A stretch of DNA of 64,000 bases from Isoetes taiwanensis (GCA_021234155.1 JAJEKV010000110.1:2882338-2946337), one strand, 5' to 3'; shown: positions 21,354 to 34,519, numbered from the stretch's first letter. The notes: generated by a model not told the origin, from the sequence alone. Numbers and translations are program-made.

Positions 21354-22194
21354 TTTTTTTATAGCATGATGCCTAACATTGTTGATTGTGGCATATATCC
21401 AAGAGGCATTCCCCAAGCTTGATTAATGGTCTGAAACTCTCAAATCCTGGTTATGTATTAGTTATTTGGTGGTGGTATCACAAGTTTTGGTCAAGTGTCT
21501 ACTATTATTTCTATGTTATAATATGAACTTTTCTTACATTTTTCAAGAAAGAAATATAGATATAAAATATGTCCTTCAATTTAGATGGAAAAAGTATTAT
21601 TCAACTTAAAATGATCAACAAAACTTTCAAGAAATAACCTTCTAAATTTTCAACTTCAACAATAACAAACTAGCAAAAAAATGACAAATGTGGGGATCTA
21701 GATATGAAAAAATAACCTAAAAAATAATAACGACATTATTGGTTTGCATGCCTATCCTTGTCCTTGCATTGAATCTCATAGATAATTTGGATACTATAGA
21801 CGATACAGATCAATTCAATTATTGAAAAAAAGTAAATCTCGAGAGTAATTCCCATCTTTGAAAAGGTAATTTCTAGTTCCCATCTTTCGAAGACGGTTGT
21901 AGCATGACGTCAATACATACTTGGCCATGGGTTATTAAGTGGGTATTAAAACTTAAAATCCATGAAATAAACCTTTGCTAGTTGATGTAAGAAGTGTGAG
22001 TGCAATTGCATATAGTTCTAGAAAACCACTACTCTATGTTGGTTTCCTAATGATGCAAAATAATTTTCAAAAGACCCAACAATAATAAATTATAATAAAT
22101 AAAACAATAATAAATTATAAATTACAAAAGACGCCTTTGTATTTGCACATGTACTAGTTTGCTTGATATTTGAATAAAGTTTGGTGTGCTTCAA
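21354..22194. other. AT-rich sequence, no gene recognised
   Basis: Strongly AT-rich with dense stops on both strands. Nothing recognisable. Confidence 0.4.
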
Positions 22195-22420
22195 GAAAAC
22201 AAGTGGTTTGATAGTGGTTACTTATGAGACAAGTGGTTTTTTGGGAGCCTTATGAGTAACCACTCTGGATAGCTACATTAGGTGAAATCTATGAACAATT
22301 GTGAAATCTATGAACAATTACCATAACTCGGTATTGAAACTATGCTACAAACCACATCCATTTTATAATGTACACCGTAATAATAGAAAACTGGCATGAA
22401 TAACCACCATGGCTTAGTTT
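22195..22420. repeat. Cluster of AGTGGTT and AACCAC motifs
   Basis: Motifs such as aagtggtt, tagtggtt, aaccactc and aaccaccat occur in both orientations just upstream of the LINE start. They resemble the clusters at 1696-1860 and 33170-33520. Confidence 0.4.
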
Positions 22421-22566
22421 GCGAAGAAGAAGAAAGGGGCGCTCTGATGGGCCGGTCGACGGACATGGTAGATTTACCTTTTCTGCCATAACTTCTGCAT
22501 CCGAGCTCGCTTTTTGGTGTGTCTGGGCTCGTTGGAAAGCTTGCGTCGAGGGCTTTCCATTAGTGT

Positions 22567-24309
22567 GTGTGTGTGGTGGGTTGCTTTTTGCACAAGGCAG
22601 CCGGATCTGGTCTGATCACTTTCGGCCACCTCATCCTTGATGGTGACGAAAGCAGAGTATCTTCTGTTTCTTCTTCTCAAGTGGCCTTCAAGCCCCCGAT
22701 AGGGACGAAGTCTCATGCCGCTAAAGGGACGCAACGAGGAAAAGATCTGATGAAAGAGAGCTTGGTTCAAGAAGGTATGGATATCTCTCATATTGATTTT
22801 CCCCAATTACCATCTCGGGGTGTTCCCCCTAATGGTAATAGAGCAGATGTGCCAAGTTCGTCTTTGTCTCCTGTTGGTGCTCCTGATATTAGAATTCAAA
22901 GTGATAGTGCTTCTATCCCCCCAGCTCCCACAGTTGTGGCTTCCGCCTCTGCATTACCATGGAGGTATGGAAATTCAGTGACTAGGGTAACCAGGGAACG
23001 CTTTAGTGATTGGATTAAGAAAGATTTGTCTTCTGCTATTTCTTCTTCGCGTGTTTCAGGAGCTATTGATTTGATGATTCATGAAAATAAAAGAGATATT
23101 GGATCCTTATTGGGGGAGCTTCTAGCAAGGCACAGCTTGACTTTTCTTTACCACCAGTGGAGGTATTCTATGAACCGGAGGTATGTAGAGACACCCTTAA
23201 AGCTTCTGGATATCATGTGGTAGAAATTGATCATGATCTTCATAAGAAGTGTATTGGTAATTTGATGTCATTTGGAGTTGTGGGCCGTTATACTGGTGTT
23301 TATTTGGATGTTAGAAAGCTTGGATCTTGGTTAATGTGTCATCTTCAAGAATTGGACTTCCGGCTATCGCACATTGAAAATGTTAGATAAAAACTTTTAT
23401 TGATTGTTTTTGATGATCGCCAGAAAGTGCATCGGTTGGTGGCACGAGGGGTTGATCCTATGTGGAGTGATTATATATTGTACCAGTCTTATTCTCCGTG
23501 TTTTAATCCCAACATGCTCAATGCTTTGAAAATGCCTTCTCGGGCTCTCAATCTCCAATCTTCCTCCCCGACTTCTTTGGTCCCCCGAAGTTCCTCATTA
23601 ACATTGCTAATGGTTTGGGCACTCATTTGGCCCATTCCATTGTTGATGGGGCAAAGATCTGCGGTGTCACTTCCCCTTGGTCATGCTTTGCCCGAAGTCA
23701 TTTGTAATTAAAAGTGGTCCCATGTTTCTTAAGTTTGACTTGAAATTGCTTAATGGTCATCAGCTTGCCCTCTTATTTCCTCAACTAGCGATGTTTGCAA
23801 ACTTTCGAGCTAAGAGGGATCATCCTGTTGCTCTTCCCCACATGTCCACACCCTCTACTGCCACTCTTCTCGCTTCTATCCCCAATGCTTCTACACCTTT
23901 GTGTCTCTCCCTTCTCCTTCTCATTTTGTCTTGTGCAAATCCGGTAAATGTGGCGTACCGGTGTTCCTTTCCCTCTTCTTTTTGATGATGCTGCTACAGC
24001 TAAATTGCATTCGATTCAAATAGAACAAGAACGGCAAGAACGAGTTCAAGCAGGATGGACAAAAGTGAGTTTGAAAAAAGCTGCAAGGAACAAATATGCT
24101 CACTTTGCTCAAGCAGTTGTCACTTCCACGAAGAGGCAAATGGGAGCGTTGAGCTGAGCGAAGGCTCTCCCTCACCACTTGAGTCTCATGGTGAAGCCGC
24201 ACAAAATATGGGGAGGATAGAGCGAGAGAGGAGGCTCTCCTCCGCCAAGAATTGCAAAGTGCACAATAGAAGGGTGGAAGCAGAGGAGGCTCCCCTTACC
24301 ACTTTCTAG
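22567..24309 (+). pseudogene. LINE ORF1, broken
   Basis: A series of overlapping frames (22567-23223, 23157-23390, 23400-23711, 23677-23985, 23948-24157 and 24055-24309) forms one decayed ORF. The first part is Ser/Pro-rich and disordered. The next part (RKLGSWLMCHLQELDFRLSH, then VDPMWSDYILYQSYSPCFNP) resembles the DUF4283-type RNA-binding region of plant L1 ORF1 proteins, which carries a W...W.P.F.P pattern. The Lys/Arg-rich end is typical too. I do not see an intact CCHC knuckle. At least four frame changes are needed to connect the parts. Confidence 0.7.
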
Positions 24310-24403
24310 GACTTGTTGGGCAGATCTCCCTAAGAATATCATGGGACTGATGTGGTAGACATGCGGATAGTGAGTATGGAAGTGGAACATCCCAACTCGT
24401 ATT

Positions 24404-25726
24404 ATGAATATTGTGTCATGGAATGTTGGGGCATTGCTTCTTCCCCAAAAAAAAAGCAGATTGTCCCTTTATTTATCTAAATTTCCTATGGATTTTTGTT
24501 GCCTTCAAGAACACAAGTGTCGAAGAGGTGATGTACACAAGCTGGCTTCCATTCTAGGTCGTGAGTACAATGTTTTGGTGGCGGCAGCTGACTCATCTAA
24601 AGCTGGGGTTCTCACTGCTTGGAGGTCTTCTATTGATGTGACATTTACTCAGACTGATAAGTTTGGTCGCTGGATTATTGTTAAATGGCAGGATAAGGGT
24701 CAGGAATGGGGTATTGTAAATGTTTATGCTCATAATCAACCGGGTCAAAGGGGTTCTTTATGGGCTTCTTTGAGGAGTAAGGTGCTTAGACTTGGAAGTA
24801 ATGTTGCTTGGTTTATGGTTGGTGACTTTAATATGGTAGAAGCAGAAGTTGATAGATGTGGTCGGGGATCACAAGTAATCCAAGGATTTGAGAGGGAACA
24901 GTGGCGACGTTTCCTGCTGGAGTGTGGATGGGCAGAAATTGATGGGGATCAGTCATACACATGGTGTAATGGTTGGACGGGTTATGGTAGAGCCTATGCT
25001 CGCCATGATCGTGGCTATTATAATGTTATTGCTGCGGGCTTGGTACTTTCTTTTCACAGGACTAATCTATTGGATAGTTCTGTTTCAGATCACAACCCAC
25101 AATGGTTTTCTTCTGCGCTGGCAAATAATAGAAGGCCCACTAAAACATTTTTCAAGCTCAATACCAGTTACCTGAAGAACGAAGAGTTTAAAACAGGCTG
25201 TAAAGATGCGTGGTCACAGGCATTCGCTTCATCCAGGGGGATGTCAGGAGTTGTAGCTGCCATGGCGGCGGTCAAATCCTTTGCTAAGGAATGGGGTCAT
25301 CGTAAAGTGGTTGAGGCCAGAGATCATTTGACAGCCTTATATCAGGAGTTACAAATATGCAGAGCTCACATTCCTTCTTCTGGCATTAGAGAGAAACAGA
25401 TCTTACAAGAAATTAAAGATATTGAGACTGCGCAGGTTACTGGAGCGAAGTTGAAGGCTGGTTTGCAATGGTTTAAGTCTGGTGATAGGTGTTCTCATTT
25501 CTTTTTTAGGGCGGCAAAACGGAGGAGGATGGCTACTTCTATTAACTCTCTCACTCTCCCAGATGGCTCGGAGGTTTCTGATCCGGTGCACCTAAAGCAG
25601 CACCTACATAATCATTTTGCAGTATTCTTTGCTCGACATCGCTTACCATTTCAGGAGGACATGCAATCAGCTGTGTTAACTAAAAGTGCATTCTATTGTT
25701 TCAAGCAGAGCAACGTTCAATTTTAG
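24404..25726 (+). pseudogene. LINE ORF2, endonuclease domain and linker
   Basis: Starts at an ATG. Residues 1-240 form an AP-like endonuclease (EEP fold) that nicks target DNA: SWNVGAL at 5-11, QEHK at 35-38 with the metal-binding Glu, VNVYAHN at 106-112, GDFN at 141-144, and SDH at 229-231. The usual SRLDR motif reads ARHDR at 200-204. A helical linker follows to about residue 435 (KAGLQWFKSGDRCSHFFF). The frame is lost near 25700, before the reverse transcriptase, so the polyprotein is split. Confidence 0.9.
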
Positions 25727-25730
25727 AGAC

Positions 25731-27720
25731 AAATATCACTAGAGACGATCTAGGCGCAAATGCTCACCTATTGGAGAAAGGAAAATGTCCGTGTCTTGAT
25801 GGTTTTCCAAAGAGAATTTTTCAAGAATATTGGGAGTGGATTGGAGATGATATATATAATGCATTTTGTGAATTTAGAAGATCTGAGAAGTTTGGACAAA
25901 ATTCTTAACACAGTGCTATTTCCCTCATTCCCAAGTGTAAAGAGCCCAAGACCATTTTGATTGGCGCCCTATAACATTGTTTTCTACAATTGTATAAGAT
26001 TTTTTCTAAAGCTCTGGCGGAGAAGTTGTGTGTTGTTCTTCTTTGAGTCAATTTCGTCCACCCAAACCGGGTTCTTGCCTGGAAGGTGTATTCTTGATAA
26101 TGTTGCAGCGGCCTATGAAGGTATGTATTGGGCAAGACTAAAGGCCCATCGTATTGTGTATCTCAAACTTGACTTTGCCAAGGCATATGACAGTGTGGAT
26201 TGGGGTTTTTTAGAGAAGTGTTTATTGGCTTTAGGGTTTGGTATCCCATTCACAAGAGATGTCATGAAGTTGCATACTTCAGCAGTACTCTTCCAGGGAG
26301 AGCCCTCTGTTGTCTTTCTTGTTGGTAGAGGAGTTCGTCAAGGTTGCCCCTTGGCTCCATTGCTTTTTACAATAGTGGCAGAGGTGCTTTCACAATTATT
26401 TTCTAGTGCTGCTGAGGATGATGTGATCCGGGGTCTTCCTATGGAAAATGGCTCTCAAGAAATTATCAATCAGTATGCAGATGATACCTTTCTATTTTTG
26501 AAAGCAGATGCTGATAATCTCCAAAATGCAAAGCTTCTGTTTGACACATTTTCCTTAGCCTCTGGAGTTTTGGTCGGTTGGCAAAAGTGTTCTGCTTTGT
26601 GGACTCTAGATGATGAAGTCCCACCATGTGTTCTTGCTTACCCCTGGAAGGTGTTGCCTCATGGGAAGGCAACCAAGCTTCTTGGTATTCCAGTGGGTAT
26701 TCATGTTTCAACTTCTGATGCTTGGGATGTTATAATCGAGGGGTTGCGGAGGCACCTTTTTTGGTGGGATACGGCTAAGCTATCTATGGGTCACAGTTGC
26801 TAAGCATGTCTTAAGCAACACACATGTCTATATGGCTTCTGCCATTCTTGCTTCCCACTCAAAGTTTCAGGAGATTGTGGGTGTTGTTAGAAACTTTATC
26901 TGGGGTGGAAATGAAGCAGGGGTAGTGGTGAAGGTTGCATGGTCTAAGTGTATAAAACCTAAGTCTCTTTGGAGGTTTGGGCATGACAGATTTCCATTTG
27001 CAGAGTAAGGTTATGATCTCAAAATTCATTTGGCTTCTAGGTAGGTAAGGATTATTCTCGGGTTACGGCTTATTGCACAGGCTCTTACCCCTCTGTATCC
27101 CTTTTGGTAAAGTCACACTCAAACCTGTTCTTCCATGGAGTTTATTTTATGAGTTGCGGCCTTATCATAATGCTTCTCCATTCTTAAAGGGATTGTTAGA
27201 TTCACGGCACCACGATCAAAACTTTATTTCACATCAGTCCAACCGCTTGTGTACAGTTGATTTGCACCTTGTTGGTAGATCCCTCACGGTAGACAATCAA
27301 CCACTTTGCTTTTTACAAAGGCACCCATTGACTCAAAGGCGTTGGAAAAGTGCTGGAATCTTAACTACTGCGGCAAAGATGGTATGACTCGGGCCGATTC
27401 TGGCGACATGGGAGGCTTTTCGAGTTAAAGTTTCTATTGGGGCGATGGGATAGAGTTCTTTGGCAAAAAAAGTTGCTGATTTTCTACAACCTATTCTCGC
27501 CACACCAAGAAGATATTTTGGTATGGGTTTGTCATGAAGAAATTAAGGAGTGCAAACTTGTGAACTCTATGTATCAGTTGTTGCTTGATACTGATATTCT
27601 TCCTCCGTCTAATAAGTGGTCTCTTCAACTTCCTCCTCTTCAATGGCAGAAGGTGTGGTCTTGGGCATGGGACAAGCTACTTCATCCTAAAGTGGCGTTC
27701 TTTGGTGGCGATTCTCCATA
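25731..27720 (+). pseudogene. LINE ORF2, reverse-transcriptase domain and post-RT region
   Basis: After a frame change, QTGFLPGRCILDNV, VYLKLDFAKAYDSVDW, VGRGVRQGCPLAPLLF and the catalytic NQYADDTFLFL appear in order, then the thumb region (KATKLLGIPVG). These are the standard blocks of a LINE reverse transcriptase, which copies element RNA at a nicked target. A stop occurs at about 26801. Beyond it, VVRNFIWGGNEAG and later segments continue in shifted frames (27073-27387 and 27437-27721). All catalytic Asp positions I can see are present. Confidence 0.9.
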
Positions 27721-27721
27721 G

Positions 27722-28150
27722 GTGTCTCGGGTTAATGTGCATGTCCATAAGTTTAACCCTAGAATATCAAATCAGTGTCCAGTATGCAAGCGTGGATTTG
27801 AGACCATTGAGCATTGCTTTTTCATGTGTGAACACCTTAGACAGGTATGGGACTGGTTGTTTTCCCTTTTTCAGGTTTCACTAATAAGTCAACAACTGCT
27901 TTTGGCAATTTACCCAAGTACCTGGACAGAGTTGCAAGGCCAGGCTTTTCATTTAGCAGCAGGATGGTTGCTTTGGACTATCTGGAAAAGACGAAGATTG
28001 GTAATCTTCAAAGGTCTGGATGTGGCAGATAATCGTGTTCTCCAAGAAGCTCAAGGTTACATTGTAAAGTCGTATCATTGTTCTTCACTTGCCCCTCGCA
28101 AGAGGCGATTGATTTTTGAGGAGTTTTTGGATGTGCACTCTTATGCTTAG
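27722..28150 (+). pseudogene. LINE ORF2, zf-RVT C-terminal domain
   Basis: The frame has SNQCPVCKRGFETIEHCFFMC followed by EHLRQVWDWLF, the zinc-binding zf-RVT pattern (C-x2-C, then H-x4-C) at the C terminus of plant L1 ORF2. The stop at 28150 is about 90 bp before the AATAAA. It is separated from the upstream frame by a TAG at about 27719. Confidence 0.88.
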
Positions 28151-28290
28151 GCAGGTTGCTTCACTCGGTGGGTCTCCGCTTATCCGCTGAGATTTTATTC
28201 CTGTCTCTGCATTTATACTTGTATTTGACTCTTTGATTGAATAAAGTCTGACATCCTTCAACAAATTTTTTTTTTAAATTTGGTTTTTCC

Positions 28291-31200
28291 GATTAGTGGA
28301 AAACTTTTTGTATTTTTTTCTCAGGCTACTTTCCCTAAGGTTGTGAGGATTTTACTCTCCGGAAACTTTTTCCAGTAACCCAAAAATCAGGAATTATCTT
28401 TGGTTTCGTATGATTTGGGCAGGGGTTTTCCTTCGACCGATTCCTATCTCTTTTTGGCGATTGCGGCATGCATGCTGCATGCTGGAGGAGAGACATCTGG
28501 AGAACATCTGAAGAATATCTGTGCGCTGGGTTTCTCTATGATTTCGAAATGCTATGTTGGAAGAGGTGGACTTTGCCACAATCTCGGCATAGGGGCTGGC
28601 CACGAAGACTTCTTGCAAGTTTTGGCAGACCTTCGTTTCAAAACTCCTGTCTTCATTTGAGTCTACAGTGGTGAGTCATTATCCTGAAGGTTTCGGTGGC
28701 ACTAAACTCCGTTCAATGGCAATCAGAGTAGGCTTTCATAATCTGTGGAAAGTTGAGATCTTTGGAGCTTCATATAGAACCGATATGGGGATTGATCAGA
28801 GTCCTGATGAATGCTTTTGGTTAACTTTTCTGTTTCAAAATTTATAATCCTAAAAAGCTATGATAGATGCGCCTTAAATTCGTTCTGAATCTGATTTCTT
28901 TTATGTTTCTGCTAATATTGAGATGCTACCTGCAGGGAAAACGTTTTTATGGATGCCAGCTGTGGAAGAGCTAATTATGTTGGCCATATTTGGATCACTA
29001 CTTTTATGAAGAACATGTGGTATTTTGAGCAGATGCCAATTGTTGCTTCACTCATCAAGTATTGCAGCCTTCAACAAGGTTTTCTGCTGGTTATTTTATG
29101 GATGAATACATCACAAGGTTAGTTTTGCAGGTTTTTAGCGTGTACATTTGTGCTATTTCACAGACTAGAAAAGATCTAACTCTATTGTGATGATGAATTT
29201 GGTGCTTAGATGTATTGCCCAGGAAGATTTTGTCCAACTCTTCAAATAATTTAGAGCTAGGTTTTTTCTTCTAGGCATCTGATTTATAGTCTTCTGAATT
29301 TCCGTACTTTGTAATTACTCTCGCTTCAAGATTATTCTAATGGCGATAGGCAATGAATTGAGGCAAATTACATAATAGATCAGATCACAGTTCAATGGTC
29401 GTCTTTGCCTTTACATGGGTTATTAAATCATCTACCTTAATTTTCATAGTGCATGAGCCAAATTGCACTTTGAAAGGGGATTATCAAATTGATGGATGAT
29501 GTATTAATAAGAGCTAAACCCATACTGAAAGCAGAGAGAGAATTCATTTCATTTGCTGGATATTGTCATTGATGGCATGCAATATATTTGTGAAATAAGA
29601 GATTCACCTTGAAGTTCATATTAGTTGAAGACCAAGGATTCTCTGAAATACGTAGTTATCGTCCTTAAAAGATATCGGATTACCATCCATCATTCAGATC
29701 TGCAAGGTGAAAATGATTTAATGCCTGGAAGCTGCTGTTGAACCTAGAGCTTCAAATGTACTCTATTTATTTTATTTCCGTCTTTTCCTGCATCCATGTG
29801 CCATGTGTGTTCAATATTCCACTCTATTATTCTAATTTTACATTGGAAATTCTTCTGATGTTACTTGGAGCTATTGAGGACATCACAGTGCTATGGTCTT
29901 TACAAGTATGGCTTCAAGGTGGAGATCTGCAATGTCATAAAGGGTATGCCTTCTTTATACATTTGTGCTTTATGCCTTATTGATATGTTTGTGCTTTCTT
30001 TATACATTTGTTGCTACTGTTTTGCAACTGCAATATATTACTTGGCTCTACAACTAAAATAATGTAATGGTCATTGTGGATTGAACGCGACCTAAAGACA
30101 ATCCTGATCTTGCTTCTTCTGAACGCAAGATTGCGTTCCTGATCTTGCGTTCAGGATTGAACGCGACCTAAAGTTACCTTGAAAGAAGATCCCAAGGCTC
30201 TTCTTTAAGGCTCTTCTTTCAGGTTTTGAAGAGCTTTGCCAAGTGGATGGTTGGTTTGATGCCTTCAAGAAAACTCTTTTCAGCATTAAGACTCAGCAAA
30301 GTTACCTTCGATTGCAGGGTCTAGAGTTCATTCATAGGTCAATGCGAAAGAACTATCTTCTGTACAACTTAATATGCGACCGGGAGCTTTAAACTGTTTT
30401 TGCTAGGCATGGAAGCAGGTCTTTGGAACTTCTGCATTTGGCTATTTACTTTTACCATCTTCACATCGTGTCTTGGATATCTTATCAGGAAATACAGCTG
30501 AATAATGATCATAGAATACTCAACCTTTTGCTCTTTTTATTGTGCGGTGTTGGGCTTTTCTGTTTCTAACAGACTTCATGCTAACAGGATACACGCAAAG
30601 ACATTTGCATTTATGCAGGAGCGTAAGAACATGAACACAAGGCGAGTTGTCCTAAGCATATGGCAGAAGACTGGCCCAAACAAAAAGGTTAGTTCTGCTT
30701 ATCCCACATAGAGCAAACCGGTTTTCTTTTCAAGGGAAGTACTTAGAAACTAGAGTGGAACGAGTCACAACTGCTATATTTGACAAAGTAAGACCAGCTT
30801 TTTCGAAGTTGCATTCTTTGTTTCAATTTGCAGATTGTTGTTTCAGTTTGCAAATTGTTGAGGCAGGTCTTTAATCAAGGAGACTTTCCTTTTCTAGGGG
30901 TTTAGGCATTATTTAGGTTAGATTTTGTAATTCAAAACTTGCGAGATAGTTCTTATACTTTGGGGTTTAGCTAGCGATTTTAAACTTTTATCTGAATCAA
31001 ATTACATATTTACGATGTCCAAGAGTACAATGGCATATTTTTTTTGTACATTTGGCACAGGTCGTCCTATAAGAGTATATGAATTGAAGCTTGGACAGTT
31101 TGCTTGGGATAATCAGATGATCCAGACATATTGATGTTCTATATTCTTTGTGCTTCTATTTGGCTATTTATTCTTCTATTTCGTTTGCATTCCCATCATT

Positions 31201-32560
31201 TGCCCACGATTTTCTAGCTCTTTATTGCATCAAGTTTTGTTGCATTCAAAATCTGGGTTTGATAGACTGTTATTCTCCGTCATCCAGACGTCCATAGCAG
31301 CAAGAACATGTCTTAGCTCTCATGGTGCCATAGATAAGCATGATTGGCAATTATTTTTTGCACAACAGATGCGATAATGACATAGCGCTACAAGGACCAG
31401 CCTTTTTAGTGTTTTTGTTTCACGAACGCCAAATTTAGCAGATGTGGCATATCATTAAGAATGCTTGCAGATTTAGGATTTGAAATGTATATTGCAACTT
31501 CACATTCAAATGTTGTACAGAAATGATTCTTTGCTGCTTTGCAGATGTAATTGTTGTTGTACAAAAATGATTCTTTGCTGCTTTGCAGATGTAATTGCTT
31601 TAAGAATGAGCTCAACTTTGTTTTGTTCATCGAATTTTTCAAAAAGTATGCAAGCAAATGTGCTGCCATTCTCATTAAGATTTGTATTCATTGTTCAATA
31701 TGCTATTAAGAGTTAAGGTTCCTCTTTTGTACATCAGTCCATTGGATACCAAGTCAGATTCCAACATTTGTTATCTGTCACAGACCATGCTCATATTTCC
31801 TTTTTCACCAAAGGTTTATTGAAGGAGTCATTACAATGTTTTGTTGATCTGCAGACGGGTCCTGCTACAATTGAGTTCTTGACAATCCTCCATGGAATTC
31901 CTTTTCGTGTATACAAAGCATTTAAGGTTAATTTAACTGAACACGTAGTTGACAGCCTTCAACAGCAACAATGGATATAGCCCATTCATATTCGTGCAGC
32001 TGAAATGCTATTTATCATTTTTGATACCCATTTGTTATTGATAATTGTTTCTCTTCGCTGTCTTTTGTATAGGGCCTTTTATCAAAAGAGTCAAAATTCA
32101 ATTGTATGTAGCTGTTCCATTTTATGTTTGATTCAACAGTATATCTACACAACCAAAAAGGTTCTCAACCAAAAGGTTAGCCCCAGTTGGCTCAAAAACA
32201 GTAACTAATGCGAATTTTGTTGCAGGTTCTATGCTACAACTCCAACAGTTAATACTATTGCAGCATTTACATAAGCAATCTCCTCTCTTTCTTTGAGTTT
32301 ATAATCCAGCTTTTCTTATACGACGAGAAATTTATATTATGGATAGGTGAAGCTCCAGATGTTTAAGGCTAGGTAATGGACAAAGTTTTAAACATGTCGA
32401 TTTTTATTGTATCAGGACTAATATCCATGATCCAAACACGTGTTCCACCTATAGTGCCATTTTTCATATTGGATGTGAGTGTTTAGATGATTTATTCATT
32501 TGTTTAGATCCGTATCTTTTGAAAGATGCTTTTGAACAAATATGGTGGATGGAGGACCAT
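28291..32560. other. AT-rich region without a recognisable gene
   Basis: About 4.3 kb with many short frames, none with a motif I recognise. Local structures seen: a direct repeat of ggattgaacgcgacctaaag (about 30079 and 30153) enclosing an inverted gaacgcaagattgcgttc; and a duplication of a segment containing tgattctttgctgctttgca (about 31519 and 31566). Pyrimidine tracts followed by CAG are frequent, so the region could be introns or a noncoding transcript, but exons cannot be defined. Confidence 0.3.
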
Positions 32561-33124
32561 GAGGGCACTAACAGATCACATATACAAATATACAAATATG
32601 TCCCCTCTTTGGCAATGATAAAATACGGTGGACAACAACCCCCAACATGAACAATTGTGAACTTCGATAAATTAACATAGCAAGTTCACCTTTATAATTT
32701 AGCATGCAATGTATATATGGCTGCTAAAAATTGTACTATTTTTTAAATCCCTTGGTGATTATGTATTTTGTTTGATATTCATGTGTATGAGGTGAACAGA
32801 GCCTCTTGCTTTGCATGTCCAATTCTCCTCTTTAGGTCATGACTACTTATGCTATTACTCCTATACATCACACACAAGACCTTCATTTTAGCACAGGCCC
32901 TCTGATTAACAAGAAATGATACAACTTCTCAAAGTAGAGAGAAAATTTCATTTCTAATGAGGACTAAGTTGGACGTTGAATTAAGCCATTGCTACGTAAC
33001 AAATGAAATAAGTCAAAACAAATTATTTTATCTGACATCGTCTAATTTCTCCCATTTCTTTTGAACTAAAGTACTGTACATATTGAACATGCCATTATGC
33101 ATCCCTATATTAAAGTTGTAATTA

Positions 33125-33154
33125 TGCTCGGCAACGCCGGGCACCCGTTACTAG
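33125..33154 (+). mobile_element. Helitron-like 3' terminus
   Basis: The sequence tcggcaacgccgg forms a small GC-rich hairpin, followed by gcacccgtta and then CTAG (33151-33154) with T as the next base. A hairpin about 10 nt before CTRR and a following T are the standard features of Helitron 3' ends. A matching 5' TC end was not identified, so element length is unknown. Confidence 0.6.
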
Positions 33155-33169
33155 TTTAACTTAGTATGA

Positions 33170-33525
33170 AAAACTATGGCATATACTACTTTGACTTTGT
33201 GACAATAGAAAGCCAACATAAACAACCGTTGCCATATTTAAAGTGGTGTAAAAAACCATGCTCAACCCACCATCAACTTGATAAATTGTGCTACATTAGA
33301 AAACCAACATGAATTACCACTATTGATGCTAGAAACCATGTAATAAACTAATATCGGTTTTTATAAATGACGCTATAACAAAAAATCAACATGGATAACC
33401 ATGTATTAGTTATAAAAACCACTATATTATGTGGTTTTTGTGAAGAATGAAATTTTTAACATAAAAAACCACCTCTATAGTGGTTTACTAGTGGTTTATT
33501 ATAGTGGTTAATTTTTTGGGTGTCT
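33170..33525. repeat. Cluster of AACCACTA and TAGTGGTT motifs
   Basis: Many units such as aaccatg, aaccacta, tagtggttt occur, first mainly in one orientation and then inverted near 33470-33520. The array suggests the subterminal part of a DNA transposon, but termini are not evident. Confidence 0.45.
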
Positions 33526-33530
33526 TCTAC

Positions 33531-34045
33531 TTGTTACTAGTTTTTTGAGCAGAAAGGTCTGGACATTGTTTCTCTTCATGAAGTATCTTGTTAGACATTG
33601 CATTTTCAGAAAATTAATGATTTTGTAAGGCGTATTTGTTTAGAAGAAATATGCCAGAAAAAATATGCCAGAAGAGTGTTGCGTGAGCGAGTGTTCACAA
33701 CCTAGAAGGTCAAAACAACGGACATAACATGTCCGGTACATACTTCCTAAACAAATCATTAGATGTATATGATTTTCGTGCAGATCGTTTAGAAGGATTA
33801 ATTAAACAGGGCAAATATGGGCTACTTATCATTATGTCGATATGCATCGTTTGTGTTGCCAAATTATGAGTGTACATCCAGCTAAGCCTTTTGAAGCGCA
33901 TATAAATAGCTAGATTATGCGACTATGCGTTACTAGTTTTTTTTAGCAGAAAGGTCTAGACATTGTTTCTCTTCACAACATATCTTGTTAGATATTGCGT
34001 TTTCAGAAAATTAATGATTCTATGAGGCATATTCATTTATAGAAG
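33531..34045. repeat. Direct repeat pair flanking a dispersed repeat
   Basis: A segment starting gttactagttttttt and containing agcagaaaggtct, gacattgtttctcttca and cagaaaattaatgatt occurs at 33531-33640 and again at about 33926-34035. Between them sits the dispersed repeat at 33700-33925. Confidence 0.75.
33700..33925. repeat. Dispersed repeat, copy 2 (about 230 bp)
   Basis: Matches 15438-15670 from aacctagaaggtcaaaacaa through ccagctaagccttttgaagc with scattered substitutions. Class unknown. Confidence 0.85.
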
Positions 34046-34519
34046 AAATATATAGATTTCTTCATATGATCCCTGCCCATCAGTCAAAAGGTGATGAGAT
34101 ACCCAACATGTCAAAAGAGTGTTGCGTGCTTGATCCTATTGCATTAGATGGTGCTTGCATCCGAGTTCAAGGACGAGAATCTGATTTCCATAATATTAAA
34201 TGGTTCATCCTTGTCAAGAATCATTGCTAGAGTTTACTTTATTAATCAGTTCAAGTTCCTGCAATTTTCTTGTGTTAAAGCCGAATGGACCTTGCTTGAA
34301 CATTTTATTTGGCACAATTTAATTTGATTTGCTTCCCTGTTTTTGGTGGTTTAAATACAAACCTGATATTGTCCCATTGTAGATTATACAAGTTATACAG
34401 ACATGATATTGTCCCATTGTATATTATACAAGTTAAGTATAATTTTTTTCCTTCATTGTTTCTGCACCAACAAGTCTCCAGCATGGACTTCCCTGCAGTG
34501 TAACTTGATGGCGCTTGAG

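Larger units (their letters stand above)
22419..28290 (+). mobile_element. Nearly full-length plant L1-type LINE
   Basis: About 5.9 kb with ORF1, then ORF2 carrying endonuclease, reverse transcriptase and a terminal zinc-binding domain in the expected order. A polyadenylation-like AATAAA sits at 28240-28245 and a T/A-rich tail near 28265. Frameshifts and stops in both ORFs make it inactive, though individual domains are well preserved, including a complete YADD motif. The 5' boundary and target duplication are not resolved. Confidence 0.9.
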
